The position numbers and the translations under genes are program-made. A model generated the notes under the pieces. The model did not search any database. It worked only from the letters and a program-made list of their open reading frames with translations, and was not told where the DNA came from. A stretch of 19,983 bases of DNA from Opitutia bacterium (lineage in GTDB: Bacteria > Verrucomicrobiota > Verrucomicrobiia > Opitutales > JANYDI01). Location of the stretch: NCBI GenBank assembly GCA_025363695.1, contig JANYDI010000063.1, forward strand, positions 1-19,983, written 5' to 3'. Positions 12,732 to 19,983 of this stretch are shown one piece after another (positions within the stretch are counted from its first letter, which is position 1; each line of letters starts with the position of its first letter).

Positions 12732-14171
12732 GCCCTGCGTGCTCAACTGGTGCATCAAGTAGTCCATTGCACGTTTAATCGAGGCATCTTGTTCGAGCAT
12801 ATTTTCGACAGTCTTGCAGGCATGGATGACGGTGCCGTGGTCGCGGCCGCCGAAGGCGTCGCCGATTTCCTGTAGAGACTTGTGGGTGAGGGAGCGGCAC
12901 AGGTGCATCGCCACTTGGCGTGGGAAGGCGATGGCGTTGGGGCGCTTGCGGCTGCACATGTCGTTGATGGAGAGGTGGTAATGGTCGCAGACGGCCTTTT
13001 GGATGCGCTCGATGGTGAGGACGTTTTGGGCTTCTTCCTGGAGGATGTCTTGGAGGAGGTCCTCGACGATGCTTTGGTTGACGGGGCGCTTCATGAGGGT
13101 CATGTAGCTGCCGATACGGGTGAGGGCGCCTTCCATGCGGCGGATGTTGCGAGATACGCGTTCGGCGAGGAATTGCACGAGGCTGGAGTCGAGCACGAGG
13201 TTCATGGCCTGGGCTTTTTTGGACAAAATGGCCATGCGGGTTTCGAGGTCTGGGGGCTGAATATCGGTAACCAGGCCCCATTGGAAGCGGGAGACCAGGC
13301 GGCTTTCGAGCTTGCTGATTTCACTGGCTGGACGGTCGCTGGACAGGAATATTTGCCGCTGAGATTCATACAGCTCATTAAAGGTGTGGAAAAATTCTTC
13401 CTGGATGCGTTCCTTGCCTGACAAAAACTGAATATCGTCGATGAGCAGCAGGTCGACTTCGCGGTAGCGCTTCCGAAACTGCATGAGCTTGTTTTCCTGG
13501 ATGGCGCGAATAAACTCGTTGGTAAACTTTTCGGAGGAGACATAAACCACCTGCGTTTGCGGCTTCATGCTGAGCACGTGCTGCGCTACGGCCTGCATGA
13601 GATGCGTCTTTCCTAGGCCTGTACCGCCGTACAAAAAGAGGGGGTTGTAGGCCTTGGCGGGTGCATTGGCCACGGCGACGCTGGCCGCGTGAGCCAGTTG
13701 GTTGGAGGGCCCGATGATGAAGTTCCCAAACGTGTTGCGTGGGTTCAGGACGGGCGCCGCGAGGCCTTCCTCGTTCGGTTTGGTGGTTTTTGGGGCTACG
13801 GGCGCCAGGGGCACGGCTTTGGGCAGCTGGGGGGTCTCCATGAGGTAGCCCTCCATGTGCTTGGGGGCAGGGGCCTGCGCCAGGACATTGAAGCGCACCG
13901 TCATGCGGCGCCCGGCCGATAGGCTAGCGCGCGTATTGATAATGTCCGAGTAATTATCCTGTATCCATATGGCTGCAAACTCGTTTGGGACCGCCACATG
14001 CAGCACCTCGTCGGTTTGCTCGAGGCATTCCAGCGGCTCAAACCAGACATTATAGACTTCGCGCGGAAATAGGCCGCCTAGGTCTGCTTTGACGGTGTTC
14101 CAAAGCGCGTGGCTGTTCGATTCGAGCATAAGGGCGTGGGGCGGGTGATTTAATTCTAAACTTGTGGTCAT
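12729..14171 (-). CDS. dnaA: Chromosomal replication initiator protein DnaA
   Basis: DnaA binds DnaA boxes at oriC, unwinds the origin as an ATP-bound filament, and loads the helicase. From the ATG at 14171 the protein has 480 residues. Numbering here is from the in-frame GTG at 14198. Domain I (about 30-100) contains LWNTVKADLGGLFPREVYNVWFEPL. A Pro-rich linker (105-150) follows. The AAA+ part has Walker A GGTGLGKT (191-198), Walker B LLLIDD (250-255), SSDRPASEI (286-294) and 'LVSRFQWGLV' (301-310). The C-terminal DNA-binding domain has the DnaA signature IGDAFGGRDHGTVIHACK. All key motifs are intact. The GTG at 14198 overlaps a DnaA box, which would be in the leader if the ATG is used; Met24 at 14129 is a third option. 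The stop codon lies in a repeat hairpin. The gene stands alone with no dnaN beside it in the window. Confidence 0.96.
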   Translation of the reverse strand: MTTSLELNHPPHALMLESNSHALWNTVKADLGGLFPREVYNVWFEPLECLEQTDEVLHVAVPNEFAAIWIQDNYSDIINTRASLSAGRRMTVRFNVLAQAPAPKHMEGYLMETPQLPKAVPLAPVAPKTTKPNEEGLAAPVLNPRNTFGNFIIGPSNQLAHAASVAVANAPAKAYNPLFLYGGTGLGKTHLMQAVAQHVLSMKPQTQVVYVSSEKFTNEFIRAIQENKLMQFRKRYREVDLLLIDDIQFLSGKERIQEEFFHTFNELYESQRQIFLSSDRPASEISKLESRLVSRFQWGLVTDIQPPDLETRMAILSKKAQAMNLVLDSSLVQFLAERVSRNIRRMEGALTRIGSYMTLMKRPVNQSIVEDLLQDILQEEAQNVLTIERIQKAVCDHYHLSINDMCSRKRPNAIAFPRQVAMHLCRSLTHKSLQEIGDAFGGRDHGTVIHACKTVENMLEQDASIKRAMDYLMHQLSTQG

Positions 14172-14190
14172 TTGGGCGCTGAGTGCAAGC

Positions 14191-14199
14191 TTATTCACA
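14191..14199 (+). promoter_or_regulatory. DnaA box at the dnaA start
   Basis: TTATTCACA matches the consensus TTATNCACA exactly. It overlaps the possible GTG start and lies 20 bases upstream of the preferred ATG. A DnaA box here is the usual arrangement for dnaA autoregulation. Confidence 0.6.
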
Positions 14200-14471
14200 A
14201 TGGGTTTTGCCGTTTAAGCGCTTCTGTCCGAGGCGATTAACCGTATTTAAAAGGCAACCCTAGCGTATTGAAAGTATTAGGTGTTTATGGCAATTTCTGA
14301 GGCTCTTTTGTTCATTAAATTCGAGTATTCATGCGGCTTGGCTGTTATTTTTTTGGATTAATGGGCGCAGGCATTATGCCGATGAAACAGGGCTTCTTTT
14401 TGCATTTTTATTTTTTGTGGCCCCATTAACTTCTTGAATCCCTTTGACTGCAAGATCAACTTGTTAACAGC

Positions 14472-14480
14472 TTATTCACA
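14472..14480 (+). promoter_or_regulatory. Second DnaA box upstream of dnaA
   Basis: Another exact TTATTCACA lies in the same orientation, 281 bases from the first. TTGTTAACA (14461-14469) beside it is a loose relative. The region between (14200-14470) is AT-rich with several T-runs. Confidence 0.5.
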
Positions 14481-14595
14481 TTTATTCCTTATATCTTTTT
14501 TCAGCCTCTTTCTGTCTGGGGTTAAAGCCTCCTGTCGGCCCCAAATTTTTTTAGCTCCTGCTTTTCTTTTCTTCCTATTTCATTAAAATGCCTTA

Positions 14596-14630
14596 TTGAC
14601 ATTTTTTGAAAAATCGAGTACTCTTACTAT
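14596..14630 (+). promoter_or_regulatory. Sigma-70-like promoter for the large gene pair
   Basis: A perfect -35 hexamer TTGACA (14596-14601) is followed after 17 bases by TACTCT (14619-14624), and TACTATATTAT comes just after. Neither -10 option is perfect, but the -35 match and the AT-rich spacer are good. Transcription would start near 14632-14638, leaving a leader of about 170 bases before the ATG at 14808. The leader has no Shine-Dalgarno sequence near the start. Confidence 0.45.
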
Positions 14631-14807
14631 ATTATTGTCACAGATTGTTTTGGGGCCGCCCCCCTGGCTGTTCTGCTATTTACGAAACCAAAAAAAAGAA
14701 TTGACCTATCAAGAAAAATCGTTACCAGTGAAAGTCCTACTGTAATCAAGGCCTTTTGCTGTCGAGTTGTGAAAATTTTGAAGTAAAACCTCCGTAAACA
14801 ACCCACT

Positions 14808-16016
14808 ATGAAAAACCTAAAGAAAATCTTAAACTACGCAATGGCCACCGGCCTCACTGCCGCGTTGAGTGCCCCTGCATCCCTATGGGGGACTTTTGCT
14901 CAGTTTCAGAACCACCTCCTGAAACCGGCTACGCACGCACCCCTGGAAAAAATCAATAACGCGGTCCTCCTGGAGCAGCTCAATATCGAATTGCTGGAGA
15001 ATGTTCTGCAGGATGCGGCGAAGGTGTACGTGCATGGTGGCCACAATGTCGTTGTGGGTGCCATCTATGCCGCAAGCCCTGCTTTGCTCAATGGAATTTA
15101 CAAGGAACTGCGGACTCCTGGGTTTAAGTGGACCTTGGCTGATGCCTTGCAAAGAGATGCAGCTGGGGCCACGCAGCTCATTTACGATCACTTCTCACCG
15201 AAGATTGATGCCATCGTTGCTGCTGCTGCTGGTGGAACTGCTGCCGCCATAGCTCTTGCCAATACTGCTGCAGAATTGGCAGCTGGTGGTGGTGCACCAA
15301 ACCCTCCTGTTCTTACTACTACCTATACTGGCATTACGCTTACGGCTGACAACGACAACCAAAAGCTTGCAGCCGTCCTTGCCTTGCAGATCGTCCAAAC
15401 CTTCGCTCCTGAAGATGAGGCCACAATGATCACCGACTTGGCGCCGACCCTGCAAGCGGAATACTTGGAACACCTGCCACGACTCAAGCTCGGCGCTGGT
15501 GTTGCCTGGGGTCTCGCGTACGCGAAGCCTGGAGGTCTTCCCGCTGCCTGGGGTCCTGGAGGTGCGGAAAACTACTCTCAGGTTGTTTGGGATATGGTGT
15601 CGTATGCGAGTATCCGTAAGCACGGCTTGAGTCAGAAAGTTGCGTGTACAGCTGACGGTGCTCAATTGGGGGAGTTGGGTGCTGCTGTCGACGTCGGTGC
15701 TGCTAATTCCGGGGAAAATGGCAAGGGCTTCGGTAAACTGAGAACTGGTTTGATTGCCAATGACTATACGGGTCTGTTTACTGCTGCGACTGCTCATTCG
15801 CTACTTAATGCTGCTAACCCAGAAACCCATGTCGACCCCTACATCAGTCTCATTAACAGCTTTGCGCAAGTCAACACGCCTGTGGTTCTGCAATCCGATG
15901 GTGTTACTAACACCACTGCCGCGGACCTGTTCCACAACGGCTATGGCACGTTTGCGAGCCTGCTAAAGGCGCGTACGCTGGGGTATTACCCGATTACGGA
16001 CATGCAGGTAAGGTGA
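14808..16016 (+). CDS. Exported Ala/Gly-rich protein of unknown family
   Basis: The protein has 402 residues. MKNLKKILNYAMATGLTAALSAPASLWG is a plausible Sec signal peptide with an APA site at 22-24. The mature part is rich in Ala, Gly, Leu and Thr with probable helices, a run of AVAAAAGGTAAAIALANTAAELAAGGG-like low complexity around residues 135-165, and only one Cys. It has no transmembrane segment after the signal. I recognise no domain and give no function. Codons favour GCT, GGT, AAC, AAG and CTG, the pattern of highly expressed genes, unlike the neighbours. The TGA stop at 16014-16016 overlaps the ATG of the next gene by one base (TGATG), so the two are translationally coupled or are one gene split by a frameshift. 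Surface, matrix or filament protein are guesses that fit abundance and composition, not conclusions. Confidence 0.85.
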   Translation: MKNLKKILNYAMATGLTAALSAPASLWGTFAQFQNHLLKPATHAPLEKINNAVLLEQLNIELLENVLQDAAKVYVHGGHNVVVGAIYAASPALLNGIYKELRTPGFKWTLADALQRDAAGATQLIYDHFSPKIDAIVAAAAGGTAAAIALANTAAELAAGGGAPNPPVLTTTYTGITLTADNDNQKLAAVLALQIVQTFAPEDEATMITDLAPTLQAEYLEHLPRLKLGAGVAWGLAYAKPGGLPAAWGPGGAENYSQVVWDMVSYASIRKHGLSQKVACTADGAQLGELGAAVDVGAANSGENGKGFGKLRTGLIANDYTGLFTAATAHSLLNAANPETHVDPYISLINSFAQVNTPVVLQSDGVTNTTAADLFHNGYGTFASLLKARTLGYYPITDMQVR

Positions 16017-19000
16017 TGGCGGAGTTGACGGCGAGTTTTGGGCCTTATGCTCGTGGAAAATTCTGGACTGCCTCAGCTCCTGTCGTTGGTCTTATAAAGG
16101 CCGCCGTGGCGACAGTTTGTAATAATATTACAGCCGACACTATGGGTGGTGGCGCTGCGCAACCTATTAGCACCTACCTGGGCGCTGACTACATTAAGCC
16201 AGCCGACATCACTGGGCCTGCTGCCCTTACGGCTGCTGGTCTTCAAACAGTGGTTGCTACAGCTATTGGTAAAAAGCTGTTTGACGAGACCTTGGCTGCT
16301 CCTTCGGCCTACACGCCACATGCAGGTGTTGCAACGGATTACACAGACCCTAAGCTGCTCTTCAAGGCCATTGTCAAAGACGTCTATGACAATTATGGTG
16401 AAATTGGTTATGGCTTTGCGGACGCTCCTACTGTACGGACTGCCGCTAAGCAGCTTTTTGCTTCAGCAGGTGCTGCTCCTGCCGTACTTGCCCAAAAGCA
16501 GAATTTTATTCTAAGCTCCCTTATTACGGACAAGATTATAAAGTTTAGCCATGTTGCCGATGCGTTTAGGCAAAGCTGGAGCAATAACCAGCTGCGTGAT
16601 GCGTTGATTGCTAAAATTAATACCTTTGTTAATGCAGTTGATGCTGGTGGTAATTCCATCCCGGGTATGCCTGATGGAACTGGTATTGAAAAGGATGCTA
16701 AAGTAGCTGCAGGGTTCACTTGGTTGCAGACGCTTGGTGCTACGGATGATCGACTTACAGCTGCAGCGACCTCTGGGGTTAACGTCAATGGTACTGTGAC
16801 GAAGGCCGTCTTCCAAGAGTTGATGTCGGATGCTACAGCCTTTGGTGTTGTTGCGACTCCAGGAGATCCGGCTGCAACGCACGATGGAATAGACCACACA
16901 ACTTTACTCCCCGTCGTCCAAGCAATGATGATGGTCTACTATGGCCGTGTGCCAGCTGATCAGAATGCAATCCGTGACGCCGCTGTAGCTGCCTTAAGTG
17001 GCGAATATACTAGAGTGGCTGCTCTAGTAGGAGCAGGAAGGGCAACAGCTACTAACCTTGAAGCAGCTGTGGAAGCTGGTACTGGCATCGGCGTAGCCGC
17101 AATGCACCTGAACGGTGCTGCCGGTGTTGACGCGTTGACTGCCCTTGCTGCTCTAAATGTTGCCGGTGCTCCGGGGGCTTACATTCTTCGGAGAGTAGGG
17201 GGCGGCCATCTTACAGCCCTGGCCACGGGTGCTGCTAATATAGCCGTAGGAGCTACAGGTGCTACAGCCGATCAGGTTGTGGTCCAGGATGCCATCAAGG
17301 ACTACTTTGGTCTTGATGCGGCTCCTGCCGTTAACGCAAAGGTTAAGGCCATTTGTCAGCATTATGTTACTGACGTTCAGATGAAAGATGCCATTTGCTT
17401 AAAGCTTAATGATGCGGCTGCGGGACATCTTCATACCTTCAATGATGCTGGTGGTATTTGGCAAAATATTCAAGGTAACGCGAATCCTCTCTGGGTGCGG
17501 GCTAATATCTCCAACTTCACAGGAGCAGCAGCGGCGCATGATCCTTTGCTACGGCCTTATACCGCGTACAGTACCTTGACACATACGCTGGATCTAGCTG
17601 CTGACGGGGATACTTCGATTGGTGCCGTTAAGGCTGCCATAGGAACGCGGATTGATGCGGCTATTGACGCGGGAACACGGACAGCTGCAGACACACTGGC
17701 TAATCTCGTTACCAATCCGGCTGTGGCTGATAGCCAAGCGAAAGTGTTCAATGACACCGCTGATGCTGCTATTGCTGCGAACAGTGCGACCTACCTCGCC
17801 GACTACCTCGCTCTCGCCGCTAACGCGTGGGCTGCCCCCTGGGTCAACATGACACACCTGATGACGCAGGCGATCGACGCCAACATGATGCACACCTACG
17901 ACCACTACCTAGGTAAGAGTGACAACTCTTGGGAGCTGTCTTCTGCGACCTGGCCTAATTACTGGTTGACAGACAAGCCTATGCTCGTAGGTGACATTCT
18001 TAATGCGGATGGAACGCTTAAACCTGCTGGTCAGTCGTTTAGCATGCGCTGGTACGCTCCGGGTGCTGGAGTTGCTGCTCAGGTGACCGATCTGCGTGCG
18101 CTCGCTAACAGTGTTTATGGTGTTGGGTTCCCTAACAACGCTGTCGTTATTGCTCGCGGAGCTTTCCCTGCTGGGGTTGCTGGTCTAGGTCAACACGCCG
18201 AAAACGCCTACGTTCAGGCCTATGGTTTGAACTTGGGTATTATGGACCTGTATAGCACGGCGTCATCCTTGGTCTTTGGGACGGAAGCAGCTTGGTTGGA
18301 TCCTGCAGCTCTGACGCATGCTTGTAACTGGGCTTCTGTCACTGCTCCTGGCGATAACCTCCGTAATGGCCGGAAATGGGTCTTCGGTAGTATTGCCCAA
18401 TACTTAAATGCTGCTTATGGGCTGGATAATGACGTGCTTGTCGCACTAGCTGGTGATGCTGCTCACGGCAATGAATTCAGGAATTCCGCTGTTTACAATG
18501 CTGCCGTGCCTGCTTCTGGTGTACATTCTCCTCGTGGTACTGATGTCCAACACAAGGGTGCCGTCCTGGCGAACCTCGTAGCCCTAGCGCCATCCATGCA
18601 TGTGGCTGTGGGTACGGATATTCCTGGTATCGGTGCCGGTAACAAGTTCCCTCAGCTGCGTGAAGAAGTGCGGGCGTATCGTGAAATGATGGAGACTTAT
18701 CGTGCCTTGCAGGAGTTCTATGCCTATAGCCAAACGCAAGCGGTCGAAGCTGTTAAGAACCGTGCGAAATGGGCGATGCTCTGTGCTCGTCGTGTTCATG
18801 ACCTTGTGTTGGTGGGGGCTTTGGCAAACGTCGATGCAGCCGGTAATATTGCAGGGCGCAATGGTTGCAATAAGGTAATGACCGAAATTGCGACAACAAT
18901 GGGCTTGGAGAAGGCTGTTGATGGAACTTGGGGTTATGCCGCTCTTCTCGCCGGAAGCAAGCCAGTAGGAAGTATGACTGATTGCACGGCAAAGATAGGC

Positions 19001-19789
19001 GTTATCTTCACAGCTGTAGCTACGATCAGCCCTGGTGGTGCTGGAGCTGGTCAGCTCACTAGAGGAATGCTGGTTAACGAGGACCCCCTGGCTCCTCAAG
19101 ACTTCAAGAGGCTCCTAGCTGCTGTAGGCGATATGGCGATTACTCCTAAAGCCAACCCTGTTCCTGCTTCGTCGGGTGCGGCGTCATCGTCGACTAGCAG
19201 TGAGCAGAAGCTTGTTACAACGTCGCCTTATGTGTCAAAGGGGCAGCTCAGTAATGATGTGTACCGCGACGTAAATGTAGCTGCTGCGGTAAAGCCTGAA
19301 ATGATGAGCGCAGTGCCCTTGGTGCAGGTGTCGAAGATGGCCAATCAATATGTTGCTCAGGCGCTTAAGAAGGGTGCTTCTAACGAAGTGAAGGTTGCTG
19401 CAGCGAACGCCTCGTTTGCGGTTGCGGAACGGACGGGTACAACGAATGTCATCGTCATGAGTACCTTGTCCAAGCCTGCTCAGGCAGAGGTTAGGAAGCT
19501 GGATACGCAAATCAAGGTGTTAGATACTCAAATCAGAACCGGTGGGGTTACGCAAGCCGCTAAGAAAGCTCTTGCCACCAAGAGAGATCTCATTGCCAAG
19601 AAAGTTGTCATCCTGCGTAAAGCCTATCAATCCAGCTACGGCCGTATGAAGGTCAGTGCTCCTCGCGCTCCTGCAAAGCGTGGTGTAGCGCCAAAGGCTG
19701 CGCCTGCAAAGGGTAGTGTGGCGCCAAAGCCCGCTCCTGCAAAGGCTTCAGCACCTAAGGCTGCTCCAAAAACAGCCAAAGCGGCTTAA
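16016..19789 (+). CDS. Very large Ala-rich protein with histone-H1-like tail, unknown family
   Basis: The protein has 1257 residues from ATG 16016; a GTG at 16013 is also in frame. It has no signal peptide of its own. About 1-1080 is Ala/Gly/Asp/Thr-rich, mainly helical by composition, with weakly repeated motifs such as 'VYYGRVPADQNAIRDAAVAAL' (about 308) and 'DYFGLDAAPAVNAKVKAICQ' (about 430). A middle section (about 600-900) is richer in Trp, Tyr, His and Asn. A Ser-rich linker (about 1060) follows, then a charged helical or coiled-coil stretch ('AQAEVRKLDTQIKVLDTQIR', 'KKALATKRDLIAKKVVILRK'), then a 45-residue Ala/Pro/Lys tail (1214-1258) built from APAK-type units. It has seven or so scattered Cys. 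I recognise no catalytic motif and no known family. Codon bias matches the upstream gene, so the two are likely made in large amounts together. Block H follows the stop directly. Confidence 0.85.
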   Translation: MAELTASFGPYARGKFWTASAPVVGLIKAAVATVCNNITADTMGGGAAQPISTYLGADYIKPADITGPAALTAAGLQTVVATAIGKKLFDETLAAPSAYTPHAGVATDYTDPKLLFKAIVKDVYDNYGEIGYGFADAPTVRTAAKQLFASAGAAPAVLAQKQNFILSSLITDKIIKFSHVADAFRQSWSNNQLRDALIAKINTFVNAVDAGGNSIPGMPDGTGIEKDAKVAAGFTWLQTLGATDDRLTAAATSGVNVNGTVTKAVFQELMSDATAFGVVATPGDPAATHDGIDHTTLLPVVQAMMMVYYGRVPADQNAIRDAAVAALSGEYTRVAALVGAGRATATNLEAAVEAGTGIGVAAMHLNGAAGVDALTALAALNVAGAPGAYILRRVGGGHLTALATGAANIAVGATGATADQVVVQDAIKDYFGLDAAPAVNAKVKAICQHYVTDVQMKDAICLKLNDAAAGHLHTFNDAGGIWQNIQGNANPLWVRANISNFTGAAAAHDPLLRPYTAYSTLTHTLDLAADGDTSIGAVKAAIGTRIDAAIDAGTRTAADTLANLVTNPAVADSQAKVFNDTADAAIAANSATYLADYLALAANAWAAPWVNMTHLMTQAIDANMMHTYDHYLGKSDNSWELSSATWPNYWLTDKPMLVGDILNADGTLKPAGQSFSMRWYAPGAGVAAQVTDLRALANSVYGVGFPNNAVVIARGAFPAGVAGLGQHAENAYVQAYGLNLGIMDLYSTASSLVFGTEAAWLDPAALTHACNWASVTAPGDNLRNGRKWVFGSIAQYLNAAYGLDNDVLVALAGDAAHGNEFRNSAVYNAAVPASGVHSPRGTDVQHKGAVLANLVALAPSMHVAVGTDIPGIGAGNKFPQLREEVRAYREMMETYRALQEFYAYSQTQAVEAVKNRAKWAMLCARRVHDLVLVGALANVDAAGNIAGRNGCNKVMTEIATTMGLEKAVDGTWGYAALLAGSKPVGSMTDCTAKIGVIFTAVATISPGGAGAGQLTRGMLVNEDPLAPQDFKRLLAAVGDMAITPKANPVPASSGAASSSTSSEQKLVTTSPYVSKGQLSNDVYRDVNVAAAVKPEMMSAVPLVQVSKMANQYVAQALKKGASNEVKVAAANASFAVAERTGTTNVIVMSTLSKPAQAEVRKLDTQIKVLDTQIRTGGVTQAAKKALATKRDLIAKKVVILRKAYQSSYGRMKVSAPRAPAKRGVAPKAAPAKGSVAPKPAPAKASAPKAAPKTAKAA

Positions 19790-19794
19790 AGTGT

Positions 19795-19983
19795 ATAGGG
19801 GGCGCTTGCGCCCCCTATGACCCCCCGTAGAAAGGCGGTTTTAGTTCCTGCAGGTAGCAGGAAGCTAAAACCGCCTTTCTCGTTGGGTTCATGGGGAGAC
19901 CGAGGGATGCCTTCCCGATAGGCGATTTTTATAAAATGCTCGGCATTTTTAAAAATCGCCTATCGGAAGGGGGTCCAGGGGGC
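19795..19983. repeat. Family-1 composite block H, cut by window edge
   Basis: The G/C hairpin ATAGGGGGCGC/GCGCCCCCTAT at 19795-19818 begins five bases after the stop of the large gene. A second hairpin at 19829-19880 has arms AGAAAGGCGGTTTTAG / CTAAAACCGCCTTTCT and an inner stem TTCCTGC/GCAGGAA, with one bulged G. An A/T hairpin follows at 19915-19966 (CCGATAGGCGATTTTTA..TAAAAATCGCCTATCGG), then GGGGGTCCAGGGGG, the start of another G/C hairpin that runs off the window. The first two hairpins could help end the transcript of the large gene pair, though no T-run follows. Confidence 0.8.

Larger units (their letters stand above)
14191..14480. other. Candidate replication origin or dnaA control region
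   Basis: This is part of the 636-bp gap between dnaA and the large gene pair. It is AT-rich, with two perfect DnaA boxes at its ends, and dnaA and the large genes diverge from it. Two boxes are few for a full origin. I see no family-1 or family-2 repeats here, in contrast with most other gaps. The rest of the gap (14481-14807) holds a promoter candidate and the leader of the large genes. Confidence 0.35.

Noticed and set aside
12882..13421. 179-residue open frame opposite dnaA
   Set aside because: It is an antisense shadow of the DnaA C-terminal and AAA+ coding region, kept open by its high third-position C. DnaA motifs are intact on the other strand.
14518..14555. Possible intrinsic terminator (TGGGG..CCCCA then T-run)
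   Set aside because: The stem is only about five base pairs around a long loop, and no plus-strand gene lies upstream to terminate.
14640..14807. Riboswitch in the leader of the large genes
   Set aside because: No known aptamer core could be recognised by eye, so a riboswitch is not supported.
15195..15797. 200-residue open frame opposite the first large gene
   Set aside because: It is the antisense reading of GCT/GGT-rich codons, Ser/Arg-rich and without motifs. The sense frame has a signal peptide and is far longer.

Overview
The window is a compact bacterial chromosome segment with nine housekeeping-type genes, two very large unrecognised genes, and unusually structured intergenic DNA. 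FolD, HPr, FtsW, SufS, LipB, an FbpB-type ABC permease and DnaA are recognised from their motifs. No rRNA, tRNA, CRISPR array, insertion sequence or phage gene was seen. The lineage is inferred, not proven. The short LysM lipoprotein with a 'GCR' lipidation site, the HPr type, the DnaA sequence style and the general absence of Shine-Dalgarno sequences (many starts read simply ...ACTATG) would fit a PVC-group bacterium, perhaps Verrucomicrobiota/Opitutae.

Layout from left to right: a palindromic repeat copy (1-105); a small exported protein and folD as a probable pair (209-1566); a 261-bp inverted-repeat element (1641-1901); an HPr with an N-terminal extension (2042-2389); a composite repeat block; a large secreted Sel1/TPR-like protein on the minus strand (2692-5274); a divergent three-LysM lipoprotein (5394-6407); a block; ftsW (6697-7818); a block; sufS (8127-9344); a block; lipB on the minus strand (9586-10224); a block; a fused two-domain ABC permease (10412-12106); a 620-bp repeat-filled gap with a possible 27-residue ORF; dnaA on the minus strand (12729-14171); a 636-bp AT-rich gap with two DnaA boxes and a promoter candidate; then the coupled large genes (14808-19789) and a final block.

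Two repeat families fill the gaps. Family 1 is a mosaic of a G/C-rich hairpin (AAGGGGC..GCCCCTT, often beside GGATCC), an A/T-rich hairpin (TAGCGATTT..AAATCGCTA), a palindrome GATCGCGAAGCGATC next to GTGGGGGGCTTAGTAT, and sometimes a long inverted repeat of about 110 bp. Copies differ by paired, compensatory substitutions. They sit directly against gene ends and supply the stop codons of ftsW and dnaA and the last residues of lipB. Family 2 has the CCCAGGGCTTACGCCCTGGG palindrome and occurs as head-to-head pairs.

The strongest candidate for something undescribed is the coupled pair at 14808-19789. These genes encode an Ala/Gly-rich exported protein and a 1257-residue partner that ends in a histone-H1-like Ala/Pro/Lys tail. 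Their codon use looks optimised for high expression, and they follow a possible strong promoter. I could not assign them to any family. A second signal is an intragenic codon gradient: in several genes on both strands, C-ending codons go from rare at the 5' end to dominant near the 3' end.
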